This document shows positions 1 to 10,410 of a stretch of 59,841 bases of DNA, one piece after another. The stretch comes from Gordonia otitidis NBRC 100426 (GTDB lineage Bacteria > Actinomycetota > Actinomycetes > Mycobacteriales > Mycobacteriaceae), in assembly GCF_000248075.1 (NCBI RefSeq), contig NZ_BAFB01000217.1, positions 1-59,841 of the forward strand, in the 5' to 3' direction. The notes below the pieces were generated by a model, which ran no database searches, had not been told where the DNA came from, and saw only the letters and a program-made list of their open reading frames with translations. A program made the position numbers and the translations under genes. Each line of letters starts with the position of its first letter. Positions within the stretch are counted from its first letter, which is position 1.

Positions 1-1086
1 TTCTCGGGAATCGGCACACTGCTGTTCCTGATCATCACCGGCAACCGCCTGCCGAGCTACCTCGGCTCGAGCTTTGCGATCATCGCCCCGGTGCTGGCTG
101 CGACGGCGTCGAACGGTCAGTCGTCGGCGCTCGGCGGGATCGTCGTGGTGGGTGCGTTGCTCGCGGTGATCGGCGTCATCGTGCACTTCGCGGGCATCAG
201 GTGGATCGACCTGGTGATGCCGCCGATAGTCACCGGCACGATCGTGGCGTTGATCGGGTTGAATCTCGCGCCGTCGGCGAAGACGAACTTCGAGAAACAG
301 CCGGTGACCGCCACCGTGGTGCTCGTGCTTCTCGTCGTGTCGATAGCGCTGCTTCGAGGACTGCTCGGACGGCTTGCGATCGTGCTCAGTGTGGTGATCG
401 GATACGTGCTGGCACTGATCCGCAACGAGGTCGACACCAGCGCGATCCACACCGCGAGTTGGATCGGGCTCCCCGATTTCCAGACCCCGACATTCCACAT
501 CTCGGTGATACCGACGTTCCTGCCGGTGGTGCTGGTGCTGGTCGTCGAGAACATCGGACACGTGAAATCCGTTGCGATGATGACCGGTTCGAACTTCGAC
601 GACCGGATGGGCAGGGCGCTGTTCGCCGACGGTCTGTCGACGATGATCGCCGGGTCGGGCGGAGGGTCGGCGACCACGACCTACGCCGAGAACATCGGGG
701 TCATGGCGGCCACCAAGGTGTACTCGACGGCGGCCTACTGGGTTGCGGGCGCAGCGGCCATCCTGCTGGGACTCTGTCCGAAGATCGGTGCGGTGATCGC
801 CTCGGTGCCGCCCGGAGTGCTCGGTGGCATCACGACCGCGCTGTACGGACTCGTCGCCATCATCGGTGTGCACATCTGGGTGACCAACCGCGTCGACTTC
901 TCCAGGCCGATCAACCAGTTCACCGCGGCCATTCCGCTCATCATCGCGATCGCCGACTTCTCGTGGAGCATCGGTGATGTGAGCTTCGGTGGCATCGCGA
1001 TCGGCGCGGTCTGTGCGCTGCTGATCTATCACACGATCCGGCTCATCGGTGGCTGGCGTGGGACGGCCGGAGTTCGAGGCTCCTGA
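1..1086 (+). CDS. Nucleobase:cation symporter (NCS2, uracil/xanthine permease type), 5' truncated
   Basis: The reading frame is open from base 1 (FSGIGTLLFLI...) to the TGA at 1084-1086, so the N-terminus lies outside the window; 361 residues are visible. The protein is almost entirely membrane helices. It carries the NCS2 signatures VENIGHVKS and, further on, TTYAENIGVMAATKVYS, followed by PPGVLGG and a C-terminal pair of helices. Members of this family import uracil, xanthine or urate together with protons or sodium; the exact substrate cannot be read from the sequence. The gene is followed by tRNA-Arg on the same strand. Family assignment is firm and substrate is not. Confidence 0.9.
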   Translation, partial: FSGIGTLLFLIITGNRLPSYLGSSFAIIAPVLAATASNGQSSALGGIVVVGALLAVIGVIVHFAGIRWIDLVMPPIVTGTIVALIGLNLAPSAKTNFEKQPVTATVVLVLLVVSIALLRGLLGRLAIVLSVVIGYVLALIRNEVDTSAIHTASWIGLPDFQTPTFHISVIPTFLPVVLVLVVENIGHVKSVAMMTGSNFDDRMGRALFADGLSTMIAGSGGGSATTTYAENIGVMAATKVYSTAAYWVAGAAAILLGLCPKIGAVIASVPPGVLGGITTALYGLVAIIGVHIWVTNRVDFSRPINQFTAAIPLIIAIADFSWSIGDVSFGGIAIGAVCALLIYHTIRLIGGWRGTAGVRGS

Positions 1087-1242
1087 CGGCCGCTACCGCG
1101 GATGTGTCGACGCCACACGCCGTCGCCATGGTTGGGATACTGCAGACCGACCGCTGCCGATCCGGACCAACGCCTCCTCGTGTTGCGGTTGCGATCAGTC
1201 ACGCTCAGCCAGACCGATCGCAACCCCATCGACATGGCCACG

Positions 1243-1248
1243 TACACT
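1243..1248 (+). promoter_or_regulatory. Putative -10 element of tRNA-Arg
   Basis: TACACT fits the actinobacterial TANNNT pattern and lies 16 nt before the tRNA 5' end. No good -35 is visible, so this is a suggestion only. Confidence 0.35.
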
Positions 1249-1264
1249 CTGCGTGTCGGTTTTC

Positions 1265-1338
1265 GCCTCCGTAGCTCAGGTGGATAGAGCAAGGGCCTTC
1301 TAATCCCTAGGTCGCAGGTTCGAGTCCTGCCGGGGGCA
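1265..1338 (+). tRNA. tRNA-Arg (anticodon UCU)
   Basis: Cloverleaf read by eye. The acceptor stem GCCTCCG (1265-1271) pairs with CGGGGGC (1331-1337) with one G-U, and the discriminator is A1338. The D stem is GCTC/GAGC, the anticodon loop CTTCTAA gives anticodon TCT (codon AGA), and the T arm contains GGTTCGAGTCC. CCA is not encoded. The last pair of the anticodon stem is a C-U mismatch, as I recall for other actinobacterial tRNA-Arg(UCU). Confidence 0.95.
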
Positions 1339-1342
1339 CTGT

Positions 1343-1469
1343 GACACCTTCGCCGGCCTCCGGCCGGTGTGCGCCCACTGTGTTTGAAGGAGATTCACGC
1401 GGGCGCACTGTGACACCTTTGCCGGCCTCCGGCCGGTGTCGACATTCTTGCCGGCCTCCGGCCGGTGTC
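1343..1469 (+). repeat. Three copies of a GC-rich hairpin repeat downstream of tRNA-Arg
   Basis: Copies at 1343-1370, 1412-1440 and 1441-1469 share the core GCCGGCCTCCGGCCGGTGT. Each can fold as GGCC-TCC-GGCC extended by GACACC/GGTGTC. Copies 1 and 2 belong to a longer 35-bp direct repeat (1336-1370 and 1405-1439, 34 of 35 identical) that begins at the last bases of the tRNA. Copy 3 follows copy 2 directly. They could act as serial terminators or processing signals for the tRNA transcript. No U-rich tail is present. Confidence 0.75.
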
Positions 1470-1548
1470 AGCGAATGCGATGAGCCGTGTTCTGCGCCGC
1501 TGGCCGCCCGTTACTGTCGCAGCTCCCGGTGCTGATCCACGTGGCGGG

Positions 1549-1557
1549 TTGTCCACA
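1549..1557 (+). promoter_or_regulatory. DnaA box (TTGTCCACA)
   Basis: Exact match to the high-GC actinobacterial DnaA box TTGTCCACA. A second exact copy follows 39 bp downstream on the same strand. The next gene is the single-stranded DNA-binding protein paralogue. Confidence 0.6.
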
Positions 1558-1587
1558 GACTTCCTGCACGCGCATCCCACGGGGAAG

Positions 1588-1596
1588 TTGTCCACA
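1588..1596 (+). promoter_or_regulatory. DnaA box (TTGTCCACA), second copy
   Basis: Identical nonamer to that at 1549-1557, same orientation, 119 bp before the ssbB start. No dnaA or dnaN is nearby, so this is not oriC. DnaA-dependent control of ssbB or a DnaA-titrating site are the plausible roles. Confidence 0.6.
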
Positions 1597-1714
1597 GATC
1601 GCTGTCGCGGCCGTTTCTGCCTGTGATTCTGCGGAATGCTCACCTGCAGCCACCTCAGCCGGGTTCGAGCCCGGCTTCTGCAGAGGTATGGCTCATCACG
1701 GCAGGAGCAGACCA

Positions 1715-2152
1715 ATGTACGAAACGTATTCGACGATCATCGGGCGCGTGATCTCCGAGCCCAGGCGTAACCGGACGGCTGCAGGCGACGAGGTGATCTC
1801 GTTCCGGGTGGCGAGCAACTCGCGACGACGTGACCGGGCGACGGGCGAGTGGATCGACGGCCACAGCCTCTATGTGACGGTCTCCTGCTGGCGGCGTCTG
1901 GTCGCCGGTGTCGCCGGGGCCATCGACAAGGGGCGACCGGTGATCGTGCACGGGGCGATCCACACGAACAACTACACGACCAGTGACGGTGAGGCACGCA
2001 CCGAGTTGGAGATGGTTGCCGACTCGGTCGGGCTCGACCTCGCGCGGTGCGTCGTCGACTACCGCGGTCGCGGCGACGGCGGTGGTAACGCGACGGCAGG
2101 CGCGGAACAGTCCGGCACGACCACGGTCGAGGAGTCAGATGCTGCGGCGTGA
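1715..2152 (+). CDS. ssbB: Single-stranded DNA-binding protein paralogue (SsbB/Rv2478c type)
   Basis: 145 aa, one OB-fold. The N-terminus MYETYSTIIGRV is followed by typical SSB strands (EVISFRVASNSRRRD; LYVTVSCWRRLVAGV; KGRPVIVHGAIHTN). The C-terminal tail is short and polar (ending VEESDAAA) and lacks the acidic DDIPF-type tip used by the essential SSB to recruit partners, so this is the paralogue and not the main SSB. ATG 1715 is preferred over longer upstream starts because GGAG lies 7-10 nt before it and the homologous fold begins at once. It lies upstream of ettA and gdh, as Rv2478c does in M. tuberculosis. Two DnaA boxes lie in the leader. Confidence 0.88.
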   Translation: MYETYSTIIGRVISEPRRNRTAAGDEVISFRVASNSRRRDRATGEWIDGHSLYVTVSCWRRLVAGVAGAIDKGRPVIVHGAIHTNNYTTSDGEARTELEMVADSVGLDLARCVVDYRGRGDGGGNATAGAEQSGTTTVEESDAAA

Positions 2153-2160
2153 CCGGGAAT

Positions 2161-2203
2161 CCCGTTGCGGCGAGCGACAGAGGGGTTCGCTCGCCGCGAC
2201 GGG
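2161..2203. terminator. Bidirectional hairpin between convergent ssbB and FGE genes
   Basis: A 17-bp stem (2161-2177 with 2187-2203, one G-U pair) around a 9-nt loop starts 8 bp after the ssbB stop and ends 18 bp before the stop of the minus-strand gene. There is no clear U-tract, as is common for actinobacterial terminators. Confidence 0.7.
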
Positions 2204-2221
2204 GTCAGCGGCAGTAGCCGG

Positions 2222-3139
2222 TCACGGTTGCGCGACACTGTCTGCCGCACAGCGGAATCCGAGATGAGAGGTCGCTGAGTCGTCGGATTGTGGTGAGCGG
2301 GCAGCGGGCCGGTAGCGTCGACAGTACTGCGGCGAGCACAGGTGGGAGCCGCCTTTGGTGACACGGCGTACGCGTGGTGACGTGGTCGGGGCGAGGAGGT
2401 CCTGTCTGCCGTCGGGGGAGACGGTCGATAGTCCGGGCGGGATATGGCGCGGTGCGAACACATTCGACGTGCGTTCCCAGACGTTGCCGATCATGTCGAG
2501 AAGGCCGAAGCCATTGGGTGGATAGCTGCCGATTTTCGACGTCCCGGCCCACCCGTCGCTGGCGTACGGGAAATCGCCGATCCACGTGTTGGCGAGGATC
2601 TCGCCGTCGGGGTGCAACTCGTCGCCCCACGCGTATTCGTGTCCCGCGACGCCTCCTCGCGCGGCGAACTCCCACTCGGCCTCGGTCGGGAGTCGTCGCC
2701 CGATCCAGTCGGCATAGGCGACCGCGTCTGCATAGGCGATCTGGGTGACGGGGTGGTCCTCGTAGCCGACGAGGTCGCTGCGGGGTCCGAGTGGGTGCTT
2801 CCACGATGCGCCCGGTTCCCACCGCCACCACTGTCGCCAGTCGGCGAGGTCGACGGGTCCAGACGTCGGCGTGAACACGAGTGCACCGGGTACGAGGCTG
2901 ACTGGGTCGGCGCCCGGAAAATCGGCCGGGTCGATCTCGCGTTCGGCGACCGTCACGTAGCCGGTGGCGGCGACGAATGCCGCGTATTGGGCGTTGGTCA
3001 CGGGATGACGTTCGATGGAGAAAGCGCCTATTCGACGCTCGTGCGCGGGGCGCTCCTCGGGATAGAACCGATCCGACCCCATACAGAACAGACCACCGTC
3101 GAGTGCGACGAGCTCGGTCGGCTGCGGTGAATCGGTCAC
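2222..3139 (-). CDS. Formylglycine-generating enzyme (SUMF1/FGE family, Rv0712 type)
   Basis: About 305 aa. The copper-dependent FGE oxidises a cysteine in the CxPxR motif of type I sulfatases to formylglycine. The SUMF1 fold is recognisable throughout: ALDGGLFCMGS at the N-terminus, HPVTNAQYAAFV, GRRLPTEAEWEFAARGG, and the hallmark C-terminal KGGSHLCSPQYCRRYRPA with the two catalytic cysteines (about residues 268 and 273), then SHLGFRC. GTG 3139 is chosen because the family motif follows within 15 residues; an ATG at 3289 would add 50 unlike residues. The usual GNVWEWT reads GNVWERT here (Trp to Arg). No sulfatase lies in the window, so the substrate is elsewhere. It is divergent from ettA. 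Confidence 0.88.
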   Translation of the reverse strand: MTDSPQPTELVALDGGLFCMGSDRFYPEERPAHERRIGAFSIERHPVTNAQYAAFVAATGYVTVAEREIDPADFPGADPVSLVPGALVFTPTSGPVDLADWRQWWRWEPGASWKHPLGPRSDLVGYEDHPVTQIAYADAVAYADWIGRRLPTEAEWEFAARGGVAGHEYAWGDELHPDGEILANTWIGDFPYASDGWAGTSKIGSYPPNGFGLLDMIGNVWERTSNVFAPRHIPPGLSTVSPDGRQDLLAPTTSPRVRRVTKGGSHLCSPQYCRRYRPAARSPQSDDSATSHLGFRCAADSVAQP

Positions 3140-3357
3140 CCTCTCGATGGTGCCAGTCTCACAGCGACATGTCCGCAGCCCCGGTTCGCAGCAGATCGTC
3201 CTCGACCGTGTGGGAGCGTGGCGCGTCACGTCGATAGAGTGGTACGCGACGTTGCGCCCAGAGCCTGTCCTGTCATCGGAGTGCGCCACCCCGCACGAGG
3301 TTCACGGGATCGGGGCTCCGGCGCAGATGACCACAAAACCGCAGGTGAGGACAATAC

Positions 3358-5034
<1,677 letters not shown>

Positions 5035-5107
5035 GGCACGTCACTACCATCGCTGTAGGGCGTGTCATGGAGGTCGGCCCCGGCCTCCTCAAGAGAAGGT
5101 GAGTGCG

Positions 5108-8100
5108 GTGTCTCAAGTGAGTGCTCTGCTGCCTGCAGCGGTGGGTTGCTATCTGAACGCAAGCAATTCTCCTGGCAATGCACACGCCCAGACGGCCGCG
5201 ACGGGGACCGGTTCCGCCGTCGACTCCGGGGCCTTCCCCGGAATCGACGAGGCCGATCTCGAGCGTGTGCGTCGGCACGTCGGGTTGGCGAGCACACGCG
5301 CACCGGGACAGTGCCTCGTCGACGTCAGCGCCGGGGCGGCGGGCACCGAGATCGTCGTCGTCAACGACGACATGCCGCTGCTCGTCGAAGCGGTGTTGAC
5401 CGTCGTCGAGGCGCATGGGCTCACCGTCAGTCGTATCGACCATCCGGTCATGTCGGTCTCGCGCGACGACTCCGGCACGCTCACCGAGATCGGCGCGGGA
5501 CCTGACCGCAGCACCGAGTCGTGGATCTACGTGGTTGCGGTGTCCAGCAGAGGCGACGTCGACGTCGACGCCCTGCGCAGTGCACTGGTCGATGTCATCG
5601 CGCGCGTCGGCGACGTCGACCGAGATGCCCTCGACATGCGCGGACGCCTCTCATCGTGTGGCGCCGACTGCGCCGTTGCACCGACCACGACACAGTCGGG
5701 AATCGCGGCCGTCGACCGCTACGAGTACTCGCGGTTGCTCGACTGGTTCGCCGGCAACCATTTCGTGCCGCTCGGCTACTGCAGGGTCAGCATTGACAGG
5801 CAGACGACGCAGGGGCGCGGCCTGTGGCGAGCCGGCTCGCTGGCCAACGGGTTCCCCGTGCTCACCGATCCGCCGCTGCTGCCGCGGGTGTCGCGGGTCT
5901 ATCTCGAAACCGGCGTGCAGCGATCCAATTATCCGATCCTGATCCAGGTGCCGGAGTTCGACGCCTCGGGTGCCCACGTGGGAGAGCACCGGTTCCTGGG
6001 CACATTCACGTCGTCGGGCCTGCATCAGACGATCCTCGACGTCCCGGTGCTGCGCGGCAAGGTGCACGAAGTGATCCGTCGCGCCGGCGTCGAGGAGGAT
6101 TCGTTCGCCGGGCAGTCGATGATCGAACTGCTGCAGAACTATCCACTTGTGGAGATGTTCGCCTCGTCCGACGCTGAGTTGAGCAAACGGATCGCGGAGA
6201 TGCTCGACGCCGCCGCCACGCGGACGCTTCGCGCTTTCGTCCGCGTCAATCCGCAGGGCAGCACCGCCACCGCTCTGATCTATCTGCCGCGTGACCGCTA
6301 CAACACGCAGAACCGACTGGCACTGCAGAGCGTCGTGTCCGAGAAGTTGCACGGCACCGCGCTCGAGTACTCGGCGCGTGTCAGCGAGATGCCGCTCGCC
6401 CTACTCCAGGTCATGGTGCGCGTCGACCGGGACGAGGCGGCTGGGCTGGGAACGTTCGACTTCGGGACGACGGAGCAGCGCGATATCCAGAGTGCACTCT
6501 CGAGCGCGATCCGCACCTGGGATGAACGATTCCGCGAGGCAGCGGGTGGACTCGACGCCGGGTCGACTCGGCTCCCTACGGGCGGAGTCGACGCACTTCT
6601 GCGATTGCTTCCCGCGTTGCCCGACGAGTACAAGGACCAGCGCGCGCCCGCCGCGGCCGTTGCCGACCTGATCCGCGTCGCCGACCTCGGCGCAGGTGAC
6701 CTCACCGTCGCGCTCGGGCCTACAGACACCGAACCCGGTGCAGTCTGGAACTTCACGCTCTATCTGTGCGGCGAGGCGGCGACGCTCACCGATGTACTTC
6801 CGGTGCTGCACAGCCTCGGTCTCGACGTCGTCGACGAACACCCGTACCGTCTGGTCCGTCCGGACGGCCAGGTCTGTCACGTCTACGAGTTCAGCGTCAC
6901 GCTCGCCGACGGGATGTCCGTCGATTCCGAGTCGACGTCGGATCTCGCCGACCGGTTCACCGACGCGTTCGTCGAGATCTGGCGGCAGCGCGCCGAGATC
7001 GACGCGTACAACGAGTTGGTCATCCGGTGTGGTCTCGACTGGCGTTACGCGGCAATGCTCCGCGCGTACGGGCGATATCTGCGACAGTGCGGGTTCTCGT
7101 ACAGCAACACACTCGTTGCCAGGACACTCGGCGAACACCGCGACGTCACACGGGGTCTGGTCACCTTGTTCGAGACGTCCTTCGATCCGGCGCGCGCCGA
7201 CGAGCTACAGCGCGAGAACGCAGTGGCTCGGCTGGGTCAGGACATCGGCAAAGTCCTCGGTCTCGAGGCCGACCGCATCGTCTCGGCGTTCTCGGCGGTC
7301 ATCCGTGCCACCTCGCGTACCAATTTCTATGTCCGAGACGACGACTCCGACCGGCCGGTCATGTCGTTCAAGGTGCGGCCCAGGGAGATCCCGCAGACTC
7401 CCGAGCCGCGCCCACTGCACGAGATCTTCGTGTACTCACCGCGCGTCGAGGGAGTCCACCTGCGTTTCGGGGCGGTGGCGCGTGGCGGCCTGCGGTGGTC
7501 GGATCGACGTGAGGACTTCCGCACGGAGATCCTCGGCTTGGTGAAGGCCCAGGCCGTGAAGAACGCCGTGATCGTGCCCGTGGGTGCGAAGGGTGGTTTC
7601 GTCGTGAAGCGTCCGCCCGCGGCGACCGGCGATGCCGCCGCCGATCGCGACGCCACGCGCGCCGAAGGCGTTGCGCGCTATCGGGATTTCATCTCTGGCC
7701 TGCTCGACGTCACCGACAACCTCGACCGTCAGACCGGCACTGTCATCCCCGCGCGCTCGGTGATCCGTCGTGACGGAGACGACTCCTATCTCGTCGTCGC
7801 GGCGGACAAGGGAACGGCCACGTTCTCCGACATCGCCAACGACGTCGCCGCCCGGTACGACTTCTGGCTCGGCGATGCGTTCGCCTCCGGTGGGTCCGCA
7901 GGTTACGACCACAAGGCGATGGGTATCACGGCGCGGGGTGCGTGGGAGTCGGTCAAGCGGCACTTCCGTGAGATGGGTGTCGACACCCAGTCGCAGGACT
8001 TCACCGTGGCGGGCATCGGCGACATGAGTGGCGATGTCTTCGGCAACGGCATGCTCTTGTCCGAGCACATCCGACTCGTCGCGGCGTTCGATCACCGGCA

Positions 8101-9898
8101 CGTGTTCGTCGATCCGAATCCCGACGCTGCGTCGTCGTATGCCGAACGCGCACGGCTCTTCTCGTTGCCGCGCTCATCGTGGGCGGACTACGACACCTCG
8201 CTGATCAGTGAGGGGGGCGGTGTCTGGTCGCGCGAGACGAAGTCGATCCCGGTCAGTGCTCAGATGCGCACAGCCCTCGGACTCGGTGCCGAGGTCGATG
8301 CATTGTCGCCGCCCGAACTGATCCACGCGATCCTCCTGGCCCCGGTCGACCTGCTGTGGAACGGCGGCATCGGTACGTACATCAAGTCGTCGTCGGAGTC
8401 CGATGCCCAGGTGGGCGACAAGGCAAACGATGCGATCCGCGTCGACGGAGATCAATTGCGCGCCAAGGTTGTCGGAGAAGGCGGCAACCTCGGCGTCACC
8501 GAGCGGGGGCGGATCGAATTCGATCTCGCCGGAGGTCGGATCAACACCGATGCGATGGACAACTCGGCCGGCGTCGACTGTTCCGACCACGAGGTCAACA
8601 TCAAGATCCTGCTCGATGCCGCGGTCTCTGCGGGCCAACTCGAGCACGCCGACCGCGATCCGCTCCTGGAGTCGATGACGGACGAGGTCGGCGACCTCGT
8701 GCTGGCGGACAACGTGTCGCAGAACTCCGAACTGGGGTTCTGCCGCGCCTATTCGCTCGACCGGGTCGACGTCCACGCTCGTCTCCTGCACGAGATCGCC
8801 GCGCGCGGCGTGGATCTGAAACTCGAAGCACTACCGACACCGCAGGAGCTGATCAAGCGTCTGCACTCCGACGTGCACCGCGGGCTCACCTCGCCCGAGC
8901 TGGCGACACTGATGTCCCATGTGAAACTCATCGCGAAGGAGGACCTCCTCGGCGGGGATCTGCCGGAGAACGATGTGTTCGAAGGCCTTCTGGCGGACTA
9001 CTTCCCGGTCCCGCTTCGTGAACGGTTCGCCGACGGCATCCACGCCCACCGTCTACACCGCGAGATCGTCACCACGGTCCTCGTCAACGAAGTGGTCGAC
9101 CGTGCGGGCATCACACACCTGTTCCGGCTGGGTGAATCGACCGGAGCCACGACCGAGGAGGCGGTGCGCGCCTACGTCGTCGCCGATCGTGTCTTCGGTC
9201 TCTCGGAGCTGTTCGCGCGTATCGTGCACGCCGATGCTCCGGTGGAGGCCATCGACGAGATGATGCTGTATGCGCGGCGCCTGCTGTTCCGGGCGTCGCG
9301 GTGGTTGCTCGCCTTCCGCCCGCAACCCCTGGCGATGGCCGCAGAGGTCACCCGATACGGCCAACAGGTGGCAGACCTGACCGCTCTGATCGACAGTTGG
9401 TTCGGGCCGCAATCGGCTGCCGACGTCGAGCACCGTGTGACGCACTACCGTGAGCTCGGTGTCGAGACCGATCTCGCTCACGATGTCGCGATCAGTCTTC
9501 ATCGGTTCTGCCTGCTCGACATCGTCGATACCGCCGAGATCGCCGATCGGGATCCCGTGGAGGTCGGCGAGCTGTACTTCGCGATCATGGAGCACTTCGG
9601 CCTGGAGGAACTACTCACCGCCGTGTCGACACTCGAATACGGCGACCGCTGGCATGCGTTGGCGCGCTTGGCTCTTCGTGATGACATGCACGGAGCGCTC
9701 CGTGCCCTCACGCTCACGATCCTGCAGAGCAGCGAACCCGACGAAGCCGCGGGCGAGAAGATCTCCGAGTGGGAGTCGTCGCATTCGTCACGGTTGGCGC
9801 GGGTGCGAACCATGCTCTCCGACATCGAGCACGGCCCCGACCTCGACCTCGCCACACTGTCGGTTGCCGCCCGACAACTCCGCAGCCTCATCAGGTAG
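5108..9898 (+). CDS. gdh: NAD-specific glutamate dehydrogenase, 180-kDa class (GDH2)
   Basis: About 1596 aa, the size of the large bacterial GDH (L-glutamate + NAD to 2-oxoglutarate + ammonia). The long N-terminal half carries ACT-like regulatory segments (VVVNDDMPLLVEAVL near residue 85). The catalytic core includes GGLRWSDRREDFRTEILGL, PVGAKGGFVVKR (catalytic Lys near 825) and GIGDMSGDVFGNGML (near 965). The C-terminal helical region completes the family architecture. GTG 5108 has AGAAGG 8 nt upstream; GTG 5099 in the same frame is the alternative. In mycobacteria this enzyme is regulated by GarA; no GarA gene is in the window. Glutamate oxidation here could tie in with dctA and with ectoine synthesis, which draws amino groups from glutamate. 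Confidence 0.96.
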   Translation: MSQVSALLPAAVGCYLNASNSPGNAHAQTAATGTGSAVDSGAFPGIDEADLERVRRHVGLASTRAPGQCLVDVSAGAAGTEIVVVNDDMPLLVEAVLTVVEAHGLTVSRIDHPVMSVSRDDSGTLTEIGAGPDRSTESWIYVVAVSSRGDVDVDALRSALVDVIARVGDVDRDALDMRGRLSSCGADCAVAPTTTQSGIAAVDRYEYSRLLDWFAGNHFVPLGYCRVSIDRQTTQGRGLWRAGSLANGFPVLTDPPLLPRVSRVYLETGVQRSNYPILIQVPEFDASGAHVGEHRFLGTFTSSGLHQTILDVPVLRGKVHEVIRRAGVEEDSFAGQSMIELLQNYPLVEMFASSDAELSKRIAEMLDAAATRTLRAFVRVNPQGSTATALIYLPRDRYNTQNRLALQSVVSEKLHGTALEYSARVSEMPLALLQVMVRVDRDEAAGLGTFDFGTTEQRDIQSALSSAIRTWDERFREAAGGLDAGSTRLPTGGVDALLRLLPALPDEYKDQRAPAAAVADLIRVADLGAGDLTVALGPTDTEPGAVWNFTLYLCGEAATLTDVLPVLHSLGLDVVDEHPYRLVRPDGQVCHVYEFSVTLADGMSVDSESTSDLADRFTDAFVEIWRQRAEIDAYNELVIRCGLDWRYAAMLRAYGRYLRQCGFSYSNTLVARTLGEHRDVTRGLVTLFETSFDPARADELQRENAVARLGQDIGKVLGLEADRIVSAFSAVIRATSRTNFYVRDDDSDRPVMSFKVRPREIPQTPEPRPLHEIFVYSPRVEGVHLRFGAVARGGLRWSDRREDFRTEILGLVKAQAVKNAVIVPVGAKGGFVVKRPPAATGDAAADRDATRAEGVARYRDFISGLLDVTDNLDRQTGTVIPARSVIRRDGDDSYLVVAADKGTATFSDIANDVAARYDFWLGDAFASGGSAGYDHKAMGITARGAWESVKRHFREMGVDTQSQDFTVAGIGDMSGDVFGNGMLLSEHIRLVAAFDHRHVFVDPNPDAASSYAERARLFSLPRSSWADYDTSLISEGGGVWSRETKSIPVSAQMRTALGLGAEVDALSPPELIHAILLAPVDLLWNGGIGTYIKSSSESDAQVGDKANDAIRVDGDQLRAKVVGEGGNLGVTERGRIEFDLAGGRINTDAMDNSAGVDCSDHEVNIKILLDAAVSAGQLEHADRDPLLESMTDEVGDLVLADNVSQNSELGFCRAYSLDRVDVHARLLHEIAARGVDLKLEALPTPQELIKRLHSDVHRGLTSPELATLMSHVKLIAKEDLLGGDLPENDVFEGLLADYFPVPLRERFADGIHAHRLHREIVTTVLVNEVVDRAGITHLFRLGESTGATTEEAVRAYVVADRVFGLSELFARIVHADAPVEAIDEMMLYARRLLFRASRWLLAFRPQPLAMAAEVTRYGQQVADLTALIDSWFGPQSAADVEHRVTHYRELGVETDLAHDVAISLHRFCLLDIVDTAEIADRDPVEVGELYFAIMEHFGLEELLTAVSTLEYGDRWHALARLALRDDMHGALRALTLTILQSSEPDEAAGEKISEWESSHSSRLARVRTMLSDIEHGPDLDLATLSVAARQLRSLIR

Positions 9899-9948
9899 CG
9901 AATCTCAGACCAGCACGAAGATCGACGCCCGAAGACGAAAGGAATGTC

Positions 9949-10410
9949 GTGCTCCACGAGGACGAAGGAATCAGGACCGACGACGGATACGTGGTCAAGG
10001 TTCCCGTCCGGTGGTCTGACATGGACGTGTTCGCACACATCAACCATGCGCGCATGGTGACCCTGCTCGAGGAAGCGCGCATTCCCTGGCTGTTCTACGA
10101 CGAACGGCCGACCGCGCACCTGCGCACGGGGTGCGTCGTGGCCGACCTGCACGTGAAGTACCGCCAACAGGTGCGCCACGACGAGGGGCCGATCGCGGTC
10201 ACCATGTTCGTCGAGAAGGTGCGCGCGGTCGACTTCGTCGTCGGGTACGAGGTGCGTCCTGATGCCGCGTCGCCCAGCGACAGGCCCGCGGTCACGGCGA
10301 CAACGCAACTCGTCGCGTTCGATGTCGACGCACAACGACTGCGACGGCTCACCACAGGAGAACGTGAGTATCTCGAGAGTTTCCGCCGAACCCCGAGCGT
10401 CGACGCGTGA
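9949..10410 (+). CDS. Acyl-CoA thioesterase, 4HBT hotdog family (Rv2475c-like)
   Basis: 153 aa, single hotdog fold. The active-site helix motif WSDMDVFAHINHARMVTLLEEAR follows the usual R-W-x-D-x-D-x-x-x-H-x-N pattern of 4-hydroxybenzoyl-CoA-type thioesterases, with the second Asp as likely catalytic residue. GTG 9949 has AAAGGA 5 nt upstream; an ATG 5 bp earlier is out of frame and is a decoy. It follows gdh by 50 bp and overlaps the next gene by 4 bp, so it is probably in the same operon. The acyl substrate is unknown. Confidence 0.85.
   Translation: MLHEDEGIRTDDGYVVKVPVRWSDMDVFAHINHARMVTLLEEARIPWLFYDERPTAHLRTGCVVADLHVKYRQQVRHDEGPIAVTMFVEKVRAVDFVVGYEVRPDAASPSDRPAVTATTQLVAFDVDAQRLRRLTTGEREYLESFRRTPSVDA

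Noticed and set aside
117..677. Long antisense open frames opposite the permease, gdh, valS, folC and clpX (for example 7436-8101, 35130-36428, 37873-39000 on the minus strand)
   Set aside because: They are opposite well-supported genes in high-GC sequence, have Arg/Ser/Pro-heavy composition and no recognisable domains.
1549..1596. Replication origin from paired DnaA boxes
   Set aside because: Only two boxes, no AT-rich unwinding region and no dnaA, dnaN or recF nearby.
2444..3130. 228-residue plus-strand frame opposite the FGE gene
   Set aside because: Antisense to a gene with clear FGE motifs and catalytic cysteines; no domain of its own.
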